From: DASRFA01 sp035651755
Lineage (GTDB): Bacteria > Desulfobacterota > Binatia > UBA12015
Assembly: GCA_035651755.1 (NCBI GenBank)
Contig: DASRFA010000040.1
Coordinates: 1-64,000, forward strand
Reading direction: 5' to 3'
DNA: 64,000 nt
Under the pieces are notes generated by a model, which searched no databases, was not told where the DNA came from, and worked only from the letters and a program-made list of their open reading frames with translations. A program made the translations under genes and the position numbers. Positions 53,231-61,704 of the stretch are shown here, piece by piece. The number at the start of each line of letters is the position of its first letter. The stretch's first letter is position 1.

Positions 53231-53689
53231 TCAGTGCGCGGTCACCGCGATGCGCCGCGGGCGCTCGGCCCCGGACTTCGGAAGCTTCACGGAGAGCACG
53301 CCGTCCTTGAACCGCGCCTCGACGGCGGCCGAATCGACCTTGAAAGGCAGCCGAACCGTGCGCTGGAACTCGCCGTATCCGCGCTCGCGCCGGAGCCACG
53401 TACCGCCCTCGTCGTGTTCGGCCGGAGCGGCGCGCCGGGCGCCTGAAATCGTGAGCGTTTCCTCGCCCGTGACCGAAATGTCGATCCCGTCGGGCTCGAC
53501 GCCCGGCAGCTCGGCGGTCACGAGGGCTTCGTCCTCGTTCGCCCACACGTCGACCGGCGGAAAGCCCGGCGCGTACGAGTCGTTCGCGCGCGACCAGACC
53601 TTGTCGAGCTCGCCCTGCATGCGATCGAGCTCCCGGAAAGGATCCCAATCCCAAGCCGATCCCCGGAGAAGAGCCTGCGGCCATGCCAT
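53231..53689 (-). CDS. Small heat-shock protein (Hsp20/alpha-crystallin)
   Basis: 152 residues from ATG 53689, with GGAGG eight bases upstream. The N-terminal arm DWDPFRELDRMQGELDKVW is typical of class A bacterial sHSPs. The crystallin domain follows: PPVDVWANEDEALVTAELPGVEPDGIDISVTGEETLTISGARR, then GEFQRTVRLPFKVDSAAVEARFKDGVLSVKLPKS, ending with the RRIAVTAH anchor. Two diverged sHSPs in tandem often form separate or mixed oligomers. Upstream, on the minus strand, a TTGACA at 53777-53772 could be the -35 box, but no good -10 or CIRCE element is visible. Confidence 0.93.
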   Translation of the reverse strand: MAWPQALLRGSAWDWDPFRELDRMQGELDKVWSRANDSYAPGFPPVDVWANEDEALVTAELPGVEPDGIDISVTGEETLTISGARRAAPAEHDEGGTWLRRERGYGEFQRTVRLPFKVDSAAVEARFKDGVLSVKLPKSGAERPRRIAVTAH

Positions 53690-53827
53690 GAGTCTGTCCT
53701 CCTCGCGCGGACCCCGAAGGAGCCGCGAAATCTTCGTTTGCGCAGGGTTCTGGTAAGTCCGATCTCCGGCATGTCAACGCCTCGGGCGGGCGTTGTGAAC
53801 GCCGCAGGCGTGACCTAGGCTTTCTCT

Positions 53828-54382
53828 ATGGTGCTGCTCGAATCGACCGACATGGACCTCGGGCGCCCGTGCCCCGACTTCGACCTGCGCTCGGTCGACG
53901 GCCGGCGCTACCGCCGAGACGACTTCCGCGACCGGCCGGTGCTCGTCGTTCTCTTCATCTGCAATCATTGCCCGTACGTGCAGGCGGTCGAGGACCGGAT
54001 CATCGAGCTCGCGCGCGAGTACGGGCCGCGCGGCGCGCAGCTCGTCGGCATCTGCTCGAACGATCCGAGCGACTACCCGGACGACGCCCCGGAGCGGCTC
54101 TTCGAGCGCTGGCGCGAGAAGGGCTACGGCTTCCCGTACCTGGTCGACGAGAGCCAGGGCGTCGCGCGCGAGTTCGGAGCGGTCTGCACACCCGACGTCT
54201 TCGTTTACGACGCGGAGCGCCGGCTCGCGTACCACGGCCGCATCGACGACAGCTGGAAGGACCCCGTGAAGGTGCGCCGGCGCGAGCTCGCGGAAGCGCT
54301 CGACGAGCTGCTCGCCGCCAAGCGACCGGCGGCGCGCCAGGAGCCGTCGATGGGCTGCTCCATCAAGTGGCGGAAAGCATGA
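53828..54382 (+). CDS. Thioredoxin-fold (AhpC/TSA-like) protein
   Basis: 184 residues from ATG 53828. The pattern [55 protein letters not shown] is the peroxiredoxin-like group in which the active-site region is CNHCPYV (CxxC). It ends with [11 protein letters not shown], a conserved C-terminal tail of this group. It is probably a cytoplasmic thiol oxidoreductase; the partner is unknown. The alcohol dehydrogenase gene begins one base after its stop, so the two form an operon. Confidence 0.88.
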   Translation: MVLLESTDMDLGRPCPDFDLRSVDGRRYRRDDFRDRPVLVVLFICNHCPYVQAVEDRIIELAREYGPRGAQLVGICSNDPSDYPDDAPERLFERWREKGYGFPYLVDESQGVAREFGAVCTPDVFVYDAERRLAYHGRIDDSWKDPVKVRRRELAEALDELLAAKRPAARQEPSMGCSIKWRKA

Positions 54383-54383
54383 C

Positions 54384-55400
54384 GTGAGGGCCCAGGTGCT
54401 GACGGCGCCCGGGCCGATCGAGAGCGGCCCGCTCCGCCTCGTCGATCGGCCGCCGCCGGTGCCGGCGGCCGACGAGCTGCTGGTCGACGTCCGGGCGTGC
54501 GGCCTCTGCCGGACGGACCTGCACGTCGTCGAGGGCGAGCTCCCGGTGCGCGTCCCCGAGGTGATCCCGGGCCATCAGGTCGTCGGCACCGTGGCCGGGG
54601 TCGGCGACGGCGTCTCCGGCTTCGCGATCGGCGATCGCGTCGGGATCGCGTGGCTCCGCCGGACGTGCGGCATCTGTCGGTTCTGCCGCTCCGGTCGCGA
54701 GAACCTGTGCGAGCGGGCCGAGTTCACGGGCTGGACGGCGCACGGCGGCTATGCGGATTTCGCGGTCGCGCCGGCGGCGTTCGCCCATCCCCTTCCCGAG
54801 GCGTTCTCGGACGAGCAGGCCGCGCCGCTCCTCTGCGCTGGGATCATCGGCTACCGGTCGCTTCGCCTGACGGGCGTCGAGGAGGGCGATCCCGCGTGGC
54901 GCGGCCGCCGGCTCGGCCTCTACGGCTTCGGCGCCGCGGGGCACGTCGTGATCCAGCTCGCGCGAGCGCGCGGCGCCGAGGTCTACGTCGCGACGCGCGA
55001 CCGCAGTCGCCACCAGGCGCTCGCGTCCGAGCTCGGCGCCACGTGGGTCGGCGACACGTTCGATCGACCGCCGGTCGCGCTCGACGCCGCGATCGTCTTC
55101 GCGCCCGCGGGCGAGATCGTCCCGCCGGCGCTGGCCACGCTCGACAAGGGCGGCACGCTCGTCCTCGGCGGGATCCACATGAGCCCGATCCCGGCGTTCT
55201 CCTACGATCTCCTCTACGGCGAGCGCGTCGTGCGGAGCGTCGCCAACAACACGCGCGACGATGCACGCCGCTTCCTCGCGGAGGCGGCGCGCATCCCGGT
55301 CCGCACGCACGTCGCGACGTTCCCGCTCGCGGCCGCGAACGAGGCGCTGTCCGCGCTCAAGAACGACGCGATCCGCGGCGCGGGAGTCCTGACGACCTAG
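54384..55400 (+). CDS. Zinc-dependent alcohol dehydrogenase (MDR family)
   Basis: 338 residues, GTG start 54384 directly after the previous stop. Catalytic zinc ligands are in [17 protein letters not shown] (Cys) and [15 protein letters not shown] (His). The structural zinc site is [15 protein letters not shown]. The NAD Rossmann motif is [29 protein letters not shown]. The order and the [16 protein letters not shown] segment ([11 protein letters not shown]) match AdhA-type zinc alcohol dehydrogenases. It oxidises alcohols or reduces aldehydes in the cytoplasm; the natural substrate is unknown. Confidence 0.92.
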   Translation: MRAQVLTAPGPIESGPLRLVDRPPPVPAADELLVDVRACGLCRTDLHVVEGELPVRVPEVIPGHQVVGTVAGVGDGVSGFAIGDRVGIAWLRRTCGICRFCRSGRENLCERAEFTGWTAHGGYADFAVAPAAFAHPLPEAFSDEQAAPLLCAGIIGYRSLRLTGVEEGDPAWRGRRLGLYGFGAAGHVVIQLARARGAEVYVATRDRSRHQALASELGATWVGDTFDRPPVALDAAIVFAPAGEIVPPALATLDKGGTLVLGGIHMSPIPAFSYDLLYGERVVRSVANNTRDDARRFLAEAARIPVRTHVATFPLAAANEALSALKNDAIRGAGVLTT

Positions 55401-55444
55401 ACGCCGGCAGTCGACGACCCCGCGGCGCGCGGTGCGGATGCCGC

Positions 55445-56392
55445 TCAGCGCATGCCGGAGGCGCGCGCCAGCGGCGGCTCCACCGCCGGCTCTTGTGGGC
55501 GGTAGATCTCCTCGCGCGTCGTCGGGACGACGGCCGCGGTGGGATCCACCTTCTCGGCGAGCACCTGGTAGAGCCCGATCGATCGCTCCTCGAAGCCGAC
55601 CGACGACGACGTCAAGTAGAGCAGCCAGGTGCGGTACTTCCGCTTCCCGACGAGCGCGATCGCCTTCTGCTCGTTCGCCTTCAGGCGCGCGGCCCAGAAG
55701 CGGCAGGTGCGCGCGTAGTGCTGGCGCAGCGACTCGACGTCGAGCAGCTCGAAGTCGGTCTCCTCCATCACGTCGCAGATGTGGGAGACGTAGTCGAGCT
55801 CGCCGTTCGGGAACACGTGCTCGATCAGGAAGTCCCACTGCGGGGTCCTTCGCCAGCTCCGGCGGTGCGTGATGCCGTGGTTCAGGAAGAGCCCGCCCGG
55901 CCGAAGGAGGTCGTAGACTTGGCGGAAGTAGGCCGGGTAGTTCGCGATTCCGACGTGCTCGATGATGCCGATCGCGGCGATCTTGTCGAAAGGGCCCTCG
56001 CCGGCGACGTCGCGGTAGTCGCGGTGCTCGACGCGGCAGCGCCCCGCGAGGCCTTCGCGCGCGATCCACTCCTGCGCCCACTTCACCTGCTCCGCCGCGA
56101 GGGTCACGCCGAGGACCTCGACGCCGTAGTGCTTGGCCGCCCAGACCGAGAGGCTGCCCCACCCGCAGCCGATGTCCAGCATGCGGTCGCCGGGCTTGAG
56201 CCGCAGCTTCCGGCAGACCAGGTCGAGCTTGTCCCTCTGCGCGGTCTCCAGGTCGCCGTCGGGCGAACGGAAGTAGGCGCACGTGTAGACCATGTTCGAG
56301 TCGAGGAAGAGGCGGTAGAAGTCGTTCGAGAGATCGTAGTGGTGGTGAATGGCGTTGCGGTCGAGCCGTCGGCGGTTCTGGTCGCTGGACAT
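55445..56392 (-). CDS. Cyclopropane-fatty-acyl-phospholipid synthase, catalytic (C-terminal) part as a separate protein
   Basis: 315 residues. SAM-dependent enzyme acting on the double bond of membrane phospholipid acyl chains. The start NAIHHHYDLSNDFYRLFLD and VYTCAYF, the SAM motif DIGCGWGS (73-80), EVLGVTLAAEQVKWAQEW, IGIIEHVG and FLNHGITHR are all CFA synthase hallmarks. The N-terminal substrate-binding domain (about 100 residues) of typical CFA synthases is missing from this protein. It is found instead in the separate gene 57548-57901. Between them lies a geranylgeranyl-reductase-type flavoprotein gene, with gaps of 18 and 3 bases. The product may therefore be a methylated or methyl-branched lipid rather than a plain cyclopropane. 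That is inference. Confidence 0.9.
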   Translation of the reverse strand: MSSDQNRRRLDRNAIHHHYDLSNDFYRLFLDSNMVYTCAYFRSPDGDLETAQRDKLDLVCRKLRLKPGDRMLDIGCGWGSLSVWAAKHYGVEVLGVTLAAEQVKWAQEWIAREGLAGRCRVEHRDYRDVAGEGPFDKIAAIGIIEHVGIANYPAYFRQVYDLLRPGGLFLNHGITHRRSWRRTPQWDFLIEHVFPNGELDYVSHICDVMEETDFELLDVESLRQHYARTCRFWAARLKANEQKAIALVGKRKYRTWLLYLTSSSVGFEERSIGLYQVLAEKVDPTAAVVPTTREEIYRPQEPAVEPPLARASGMR

Positions 56393-56410
56393 CGCTGAAC
56401 CCTCCCTCTC

Positions 56411-57544
56411 TCAATTCATCCCGAAAGCGCCTTCGAACACGAAGCGGCGCCGCAGGTACGGGGTGCGGCACACGAGCCGCGCGGCCGCCTCGATCCATCC
56501 ATGCGGCACGAGGTCGAGGAGCCGTCCGACGATTCCCTCGCGACCGCTGCCGAAGCGGGCCTCGATCGCCTGTGCATACGGGCGCGCGACGGCGTCCTCG
56601 AAGCGCGATCCATCGCGAGCGCGCAGCGCCAGGTCCGCGGCGAGCGCGCCGCTCTCGACCGCCGGGCCGATGCCCTCGCCGCTCACGCCGCGCGCGAGCC
56701 CGGCCGCGTCGCCCACCAGCACGAAGCGTTCGCCCGCGATCCGGCGCGGCGCCCTCAGGCGAAGCGCGTAGGCGTGGCCCTTGAACGGCTCGATCTCGAC
56801 GTTCTCGGGCAGGCGGCCGTCGTCGCGCAGCCGCTGCACCATCGCCTCGCAGCGGCGCTGCAGGTTGGCGCCGCCGCCGACGCAGCCGACGCCGACGTTC
56901 AGGAAGTCGCCCTTCGTGAAGTACCAGCCGTAGCCACGGAAGTCGGGCTCGGCGAAGAGCTCGGGGGTTCCGCTCCGCTCGGTGAGCTCGCCGAGCAGCG
57001 CGGCGCCGAGGCGCGTTTCGGACTCGCGCGCGACGACGACGGTCTCCTCTTCCGACACGTCGCCGAGCGCACGCGCCACCGGACAATGGTGGCCACCGGC
57101 TCCGATCACGATCGGCGCGACGAATCGCTCGCCACCCGCGGATACGGCGAAGCCTTCGCCCAGGCGCTCGATCGCCTGGACTCGCATGCCGTCGCGGACC
57201 TGCGCGCCCGCGCTCGCGGCGCGGCGCAGGAGGAAGTCGTCGAACTCCTTCCGGACGATGCCGTAGCTGGCGGTCGTCGGCCAGGCGGTCTCGTGGACCT
57301 CGCCTTCGAGCTCGATGGTCGCGCGCGAGAACGGCTGGATCGTGTGCGGATAGGCGGCGGGATCGACCTCCAGCGTACGCCACACCGCCGGCGTCACCCA
57401 CCCGGCGCACAGCTTGACGCGCGGAAAGCGGGCCGCGTCGAGCACGAGCACGCGCGCCCCGCCACGCGCGAGGCGCCACGCCGCGGTCGACCCGCCCGGG
57501 CCGCCGCCCACAACGATCGCGTCCCAGCGCTCGCCTTCTGCCAC
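56411..57544 (-). CDS. Geranylgeranyl-reductase-family FAD-dependent oxidoreductase
   Basis: 377 residues, GTG start 57544, three bases after the stop of the preceding gene. The FAD motif VVGGGPGGSTAAWRLARGG is at the N-terminus. PRVKLCAGWVTPAVW and the conserved YGWYFTKGDFLNVGVG (family consensus YxWxFPK, here FT for FP) follow, then the second FAD motif FVLVGDAAGLARGVSGEGIGPAVESG. Members reduce isoprenoid double bonds, or act on halogenated or unsaturated lipids. Its place between the two halves of a CFA synthase suggests that it reduces or oxidises a lipid intermediate made by that enzyme. Confidence 0.9.
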   Translation of the reverse strand: MAEGERWDAIVVGGGPGGSTAAWRLARGGARVLVLDAARFPRVKLCAGWVTPAVWRTLEVDPAAYPHTIQPFSRATIELEGEVHETAWPTTASYGIVRKEFDDFLLRRAASAGAQVRDGMRVQAIERLGEGFAVSAGGERFVAPIVIGAGGHHCPVARALGDVSEEETVVVARESETRLGAALLGELTERSGTPELFAEPDFRGYGWYFTKGDFLNVGVGCVGGGANLQRRCEAMVQRLRDDGRLPENVEIEPFKGHAYALRLRAPRRIAGERFVLVGDAAGLARGVSGEGIGPAVESGALAADLALRARDGSRFEDAVARPYAQAIEARFGSGREGIVGRLLDLVPHGWIEAAARLVCRTPYLRRRFVFEGAFGMN

Positions 57545-57547
57545 GCC

Positions 57548-57901
57548 TCAGACCCCGCGCAGATCCAGCCAGATTCCGATCTTGTCCATCCAACCGAGGT
57601 CCAGCTCTTCGAGCTGGTTCGCGATCCGGAGCGCATTGAAGAGGTCGCCCTCGACGTCGATGTGGTCGTCGATGAAGGCCTCGCCCAAGACGCGCGTGTC
57701 GTTCGAGCCGAAGGTCTCGCGGAAGGCGTCGCGATCGCGGATGACGAGCGTCCACGTCCCGTCGGGCGTGCCGATCTCGCCCTCGCTCCCGTCCCACAGC
57801 CGGTAGCGGATCCCAGGCTCGAGCCGCCCGAAGATCTTCTGCAGCACCGCTCCGGCGGAGCGGCGGCTGCGCTCGGCTTCGCTCGACGTCGCGATCCCCA
57901 T
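57548..57901 (-). CDS. CFA-synthase N-terminal-domain-like protein (split subunit)
   Basis: 117 residues. The pattern YRLWDGSEGEIGTPDGTWTLVIRDRDAFRETFGSNDTRVLGEAFIDDHIDVEGDLFNALRIANQLEEL is that of the N-terminal lipid-binding domain of cyclopropane synthases (in those proteins: small beta domain, GEAYxDGxxxxxGDL). It ends after a helix, LGWMDKIGIWLDLRGV. There is no SAM motif. It is the first gene of the leftward three-gene operon, so it is probably a partner subunit of the catalytic part at 55445-56392. The start ATG 57901 has GAGG-type sequence upstream. Confidence 0.82.
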   Translation of the reverse strand: MGIATSSEAERSRRSAGAVLQKIFGRLEPGIRYRLWDGSEGEIGTPDGTWTLVIRDRDAFRETFGSNDTRVLGEAFIDDHIDVEGDLFNALRIANQLEELDLGWMDKIGIWLDLRGV

Positions 57902-58101
57902 CTCGCCTCCTCGTCGGCTCCGCGGCCGGACCGAGCCGGTTCGCCCGGGGGCGACGGCTCTTCTTCCACTCGTAGGCGAATCGCGCCCGCGATGCCAGTG
58001 ATGCGCCGCCGACCGCGGTCCGAGCGCCTCGGGCGGCGCACGAGGTCGCGCGGCGACCGCGACCTCCCAATTCGAGGCTCCGTTCGCTATCGCATCGGTC
58101 G

Positions 58102-59778
58102 ATGCCGCAGTTCATCTACACGATGCGCGATCTCCGAAGGGTCTACCCGCCCGATCGCGTCGTCCTCGAAGGGATCTCGCTGTCGTTCTTCTACGGCGCC
58201 AAGATCGGCGTCCTGGGCCTGAACGGCGCGGGCAAGAGCACGCTCCTCAAGGTCATGGCCGGGCTCGACACCGAGTTCTCGGGCGAAGCGCGCCTCAGCG
58301 AAGGCTACACCGTCGGCTACCTCCCGCAGGAGCCGCAGCTCGACGCGACGAAGACGGTGCGCGAGATCGTCGAGGAAGGCGTCGCGGGAACGCGCGCGCT
58401 CCTCACCGAGTTCGAGGAGATCTCGAACAAGTTCGCCGAGCCGATGTCCGACGACGCGATGGAGAAGCTCCTCGCGCGCCAGGCCGAGCTGCAGGACCGG
58501 ATCGACGCGGCGAACGCCTGGGAGCTCGACCGGACGGTCGAGATCGCGATGGAGGCGCTCCGCTGCCCGCCTCCGGACGAGGGCACCGCCCACCTCTCGG
58601 GCGGCGAGCGCCGGCGGGTCGCCCTCGCGCGCCTCCTCCTCCAATCGCCCGATCTCCTCCTCCTCGACGAGCCGACCAACCACCTCGACGCGGAATCGGT
58701 CGCATGGCTCGAGCGCTTCCTCGCCGAGTACAAGGGAACGGTCGTCGCGGTCACGCACGACCGCTACTTCCTCGACAACGTCGCCGGGTGGATCCTCGAG
58801 CTCGACCGCGGCCGCGGCATCCCGTGGGAGGGCAACTACTCGTCCTGGCTCGAGCAGAAGCAGAAGCGGCTCGAGCTCGAGGAGAAGCAGGAGTCGGCGC
58901 GCCAGCGGACGCTCGCGCGCGAGCTCGAATGGGTGCGCATGTCGCCGCGCGCCCGCCAGTCGAAGGGCAAGGCGCGGCTCGCGGCGTACGAGAAGCTGCT
59001 CGCGGAGGGCCCGGGCGAGCGCATCGGGAAGGCGGAGATCGTCATCCCGCCCGGTCCGCGCCTCGGGAACGTCGTCGTCGAGGCGCAGCACCTCGCGAAG
59101 GCGTACGGCGACCGGCTCCTGATCGACGACCTCTCGTTCGCGCTCCCGCCCGGCGGCATCGTCGGCGTGATCGGCCCGAACGGCGCCGGCAAGACCACGC
59201 TCTTCCGCATGGTCGTCGGCGAGGAGAAGGCCGACGCCGGGAACCTCCGGCTCGGCGAGACGGTGGAGCCCGCCTACGTCGATCAGTCGCGGGACGCGCT
59301 CGACCCGAAGAAGACGGTCTGGGAGGAGATCTCCGGCGGCGCGGAGAAGATCCTGCTCGGGAAGCGCGAGGTGAACTCGCGCGCCTACTGCTCGTGGTTC
59401 AACTTCCGCGGCTCGGATCAGCAGAAGCTCGTCGGCGACCTCTCGGGCGGCGAGCGGAACCGCGTCCACCTCGCGAAGCTCTTGAAGCGCGGCGGCAACC
59501 TGCTCCTGCTCGACGAGCCGACGAACGACCTCGACGTCGACACCCTGCGCGCGCTCGAGGACGCGCTCGTCGACTTTGCCGGCTGCGCGGTCGTGATCAG
59601 CCACGACCGCTGGTTCCTCGATCGCATCGCGACCCACATCCTCGCGTTCGAGGGGGACAGCCACGTCGAGTGGTTCGCCGGCAACTACCACGACTACGAA
59701 GAGGACCGCCGCGCTCGCCTCGGCGCGGAGGCGGACCGGCCGCACCGGATCAAGTACCGCCCGCTCCGCGCGCAGTGA
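58102..59778 (+). CDS. ettA: Energy-dependent translational throttle protein EttA (ABC-F ATPase)
   Basis: 558 residues, close to E. coli EttA (555). Two ABC cassettes: Walker [12 protein letters not shown] and [11 protein letters not shown]; signatures [16 protein letters not shown] and [15 protein letters not shown]; Walker [13 protein letters not shown] and [12 protein letters not shown]. The EttA-specific arm and linker are present ([20 protein letters not shown]). It binds the ribosomal E site and gates the first elongation steps according to ATP/ADP. There are no membrane segments. A hairpin plus T-rich terminator follows at 59877-59902. Confidence 0.96.
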   Translation: MPQFIYTMRDLRRVYPPDRVVLEGISLSFFYGAKIGVLGLNGAGKSTLLKVMAGLDTEFSGEARLSEGYTVGYLPQEPQLDATKTVREIVEEGVAGTRALLTEFEEISNKFAEPMSDDAMEKLLARQAELQDRIDAANAWELDRTVEIAMEALRCPPPDEGTAHLSGGERRRVALARLLLQSPDLLLLDEPTNHLDAESVAWLERFLAEYKGTVVAVTHDRYFLDNVAGWILELDRGRGIPWEGNYSSWLEQKQKRLELEEKQESARQRTLARELEWVRMSPRARQSKGKARLAAYEKLLAEGPGERIGKAEIVIPPGPRLGNVVVEAQHLAKAYGDRLLIDDLSFALPPGGIVGVIGPNGAGKTTLFRMVVGEEKADAGNLRLGETVEPAYVDQSRDALDPKKTVWEEISGGAEKILLGKREVNSRAYCSWFNFRGSDQQKLVGDLSGGERNRVHLAKLLKRGGNLLLLDEPTNDLDVDTLRALEDALVDFAGCAVVISHDRWFLDRIATHILAFEGDSHVEWFAGNYHDYEEDRRARLGAEADRPHRIKYRPLRAQ

Positions 59779-59833
59779 CGGACGCGTTTCGGGAGCCGGT
59801 TGTCGCCCGGCGCTCCGTTCGGCGTTTTGCGTG

Positions 59834-59961
59834 GCGACGTTGGAGCGCGGCGCCAGCGTCGCGTGAGCGAGCCCGGCGACTCCTGTCGGAGTCGGCCTTT
59901 TGTTGTCTCGATTTCAAGGAAGGCCGCCTCCTCCAACGTCGCTGCCGTGCTCGCTCACGCG
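59834..59961. repeat. Two crossing inverted repeats in the ettA-pyrE gap
   Basis: GCGACGTTGGAG (59834-59845) is the exact complement of CTCCAACGTCGC (59931-59942). CGCGTGAGCGAGC (59860-59872) is the exact complement of GCTCGCTCACGCG (59949-59961). The order left1, left2, right1, right2 means the pairs cross, so both stems together would form a pseudoknot in RNA. A smaller terminator hairpin lies inside. Confidence 0.75.
59877..59902 (+). terminator. Rho-independent terminator after ettA
   Basis: CGACTCC (59877-59883), loop TGTC, GGAGTCG (59888-59894), then GCCTTTTGTT. This is a 7-bp stem followed by a T-rich run, about 100 bases after the ettA stop and in the right orientation. Confidence 0.65.
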
Positions 59962-60047
59962 CCGCTGCCGCCGCGCGCCGACGTGCCGACGAACGAGCGT
60001 CGACGCGCACCTTTGACGTCCGGCGGCCGCCGCGCTTGGATGCTCTC

Positions 60048-60572
60048 GTGACGAACGACGACCTGGCGCGGCGGATCGCGGACGTGGCTCTCTTGCGCGG
60101 CGAGTTCACGCTGCGGAGCGGGCGGAAGAGCAGCTACTACCTGGACAAGTACCTCTTCTCGACGCGCCCCGAGATCCTGGGCGAGCTCGGGAAGCTCTTC
60201 GCGGCGCGTCTCCCGGCGGAGACGACGAAGCTCGCCGGAGCCGAGCTCGGCGGCATCCCGCTCGTGACCGCGTCGTCGCTCGCGTCCGGCCTGCCGAGCG
60301 TCTTCATCCGGAACAGCAAGAAGGAGTACGGAACGGCGAAGCAGCTCGAGGGCGCGCTCGCGCCGGACGACCAGGTCGTCATCGTCGAGGACGTGGCGAC
60401 CACGGGCGGTCAGGTGCTGGAGGCGGCCAAGGTGATCGAGGAGTCGGGGGCGCGCGTGATCCGGATCATCGCCACGATCGACCGCCTCGAGGGTGCCCGC
60501 GAGAACATCGAGCGCGCCGGCTATGCTTTCGATGCGCTCTTCACGGCCCGGGACCTCGGGGTGGGCGAATAG
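60048..60572 (+). CDS. pyrE: Orotate phosphoribosyltransferase
   Basis: 174 residues from GTG 60048; a TTG at 60036 is possible and no clear Shine-Dalgarno decides. Joins orotate to PRPP to give OMP in UMP synthesis. Family features are GEFTLRSGRKSSYYLDKYLF, GAELGGIPLVTASSLASGLPSVFIRNSKKEYGTAKQLEG (the flexible catalytic loop with basic residues) and the PRPP motif VVIVEDVATTGGQVLEA. It is followed 11 bases later by the CMD gene with a strong AGGAGG. Confidence 0.93.
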   Translation: MTNDDLARRIADVALLRGEFTLRSGRKSSYYLDKYLFSTRPEILGELGKLFAARLPAETTKLAGAELGGIPLVTASSLASGLPSVFIRNSKKEYGTAKQLEGALAPDDQVVIVEDVATTGGQVLEAAKVIEESGARVIRIIATIDRLEGARENIERAGYAFDALFTARDLGVGE

Positions 60573-60583
60573 GAGGACGCCTC

Positions 60584-60922
60584 ATGCAGTTCCACGGCGT
60601 GGATGCGAAGAAGCAGTTCAGGCACATGCGCGAGCTCGCGCCCGACGCCTATCGCGCGTTCCTCGAGTTCGACGGCAAGGCCTTCGCCGCCGGCGCGCTG
60701 CCGGTCAAGACCAAGGAGCTCATGGCGGTCGCGATCGCGCACATCACGCAGTGCCCGTGGTGCATCGACGCGCACACCGGCCGCGCACTGCGCGCCGGCG
60801 CGACCGAGCAGGAGCTGGCGGAGGCCATCTTCGTCTCGATGGCGATGGCGGCCGGGGCGGCGTGGGCACACGGCGGCCTGACGCTCCAGTGCGCCGAGGC
60901 GCACGCGAAGCCGGCAGGCTGA
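60584..60922 (+). CDS. Carboxymuconolactone decarboxylase (AhpD-like) family protein
   Basis: 112 residues from ATG 60584 with AGGAGG six bases upstream. The AhpD-type motif is present: KTKELMAVAIAHITQCPWCIDAHTGRALRAGATEQELAEAIFVSMAMAAG, with CPWC as a redox CxxC and a following His. This suggests alkylhydroperoxidase or thiol-disulphide activity rather than lactone decarboxylation. Cytoplasmic. It sits between pyrE and a HEAT lipoprotein gene that begins at its stop codon. Confidence 0.9.
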   Translation: MQFHGVDAKKQFRHMRELAPDAYRAFLEFDGKAFAAGALPVKTKELMAVAIAHITQCPWCIDAHTGRALRAGATEQELAEAIFVSMAMAAGAAWAHGGLTLQCAEAHAKPAG

Positions 60923-61704
60923 GCGCGCGGCCGTCCCGCACGCGATCGCCGGCGCGCCCGCCGTGGGCGGCCGTCGGCGCGATCGCGATCGCGCTCGCGG
61001 CGCTCGCGTGCCGCCGTCCGGTCGGCCCGGAAGACCGGCTCGTGCGCGCGCTCGCGTCCGACGACGACCAGGTCGCCGGCGCCGCGGCGGTCGAGGTTGC
61101 CGCGCTCGACGGCGCGGGGCGCGAGCGCGTCGTCCGGCGGCTCGCGGCGGAGCTCGGAAAGCTGCCGTTCGGGATGCCGAACGCCGCGCTCGCGCTCCGG
61201 CGCATCGCGCCGGTCGCGGTGCCGACGCTGCTCGAGGTGCGCGAGCGTCCGGGGACGCGGGCGGAGGCGGATCTCGCCCTCCAGAACATGGGCCCTGCGG
61301 CGTCCGCCGCCGCGCCCGCGCTCGAGCGCTCGCTCGACGAGGCGAGCCCGGAGCAGCGCGTCTGGGCGGCCGGCGCGCTCGCCGGGGTCGCGCCCGGTCG
61401 CGTGCCGGCCGCGATCGCGCGCACGGCGGAGCGCGATCCGGCGGTCGCGGTCGGGCTCGGGATGGCGCTCCGCTACAACCCGGGCGCGCGCGACGCGGTT
61501 CCCGGCCTCGCCGACCTGCTGCGCGACGACCGGCCGCGCGTCCGCGAGTTCGCGGCCGCCGCGCTCGCGGAGGTGGGTGCGCCTGCGGGTCCGGCGGCGC
61601 CGGCTCTCGCCGCCGCAGCGGGCGATCGCGACGAGCGCGTCAAGCGCCAGGCGGAGCGCGCGCTGCGGGCGATCGGCGTGCCGCCGGCGCCTACCGGGTC
61701 GTAG
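60919..61704 (+). CDS. HEAT-repeat lipoprotein, start codon uncertain (CTG)
   Basis: About 261 residues. No ATG, GTG or TTG lies in frame just before the signal sequence. CTG at 60919 overlaps the previous stop (CTGA), in the manner of coupled ATGA/GTGA starts, and gives a basic lead (SARPSRTRSPARPPW), a hydrophobic core (AAVGAIAIALAALAC) and a lipobox-like Cys. A GTG about 57 bases upstream is the alternative. The mature part has several HEAT/Armadillo-type helical repeats (EQRVWAAGALAGVAPGRVPAAIA, RVREFAAAALAEVGAPAGPAAPALAAAA). It is probably a periplasmic scaffold lipoprotein. Its end overlaps the convergent M6 peptidase gene by 14 bases. Confidence 0.72.
   Translation: MSARPSRTRSPARPPWAAVGAIAIALAALACRRPVGPEDRLVRALASDDDQVAGAAAVEVAALDGAGRERVVRRLAAELGKLPFGMPNAALALRRIAPVAVPTLLEVRERPGTRAEADLALQNMGPAASAAAPALERSLDEASPEQRVWAAGALAGVAPGRVPAAIARTAERDPAVAVGLGMALRYNPGARDAVPGLADLLRDDRPRVREFAAAALAEVGAPAGPAAPALAAAAGDRDERVKRQAERALRAIGVPPAPTGS

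Noticed and set aside
53690..53827. CIRCE or sigma-32-type promoter before the small heat-shock genes
   Set aside because: No TTAGCACTC-N9-GAGTGCTAA and no good heat-shock -10; only a lone TTGACA was found.
54363..58115. Long leftward open frame (about 1250 codons) spanning the alcohol dehydrogenase and Cfa region
   Set aside because: Overlaps several recognised genes in other frames and has only compositional bias.
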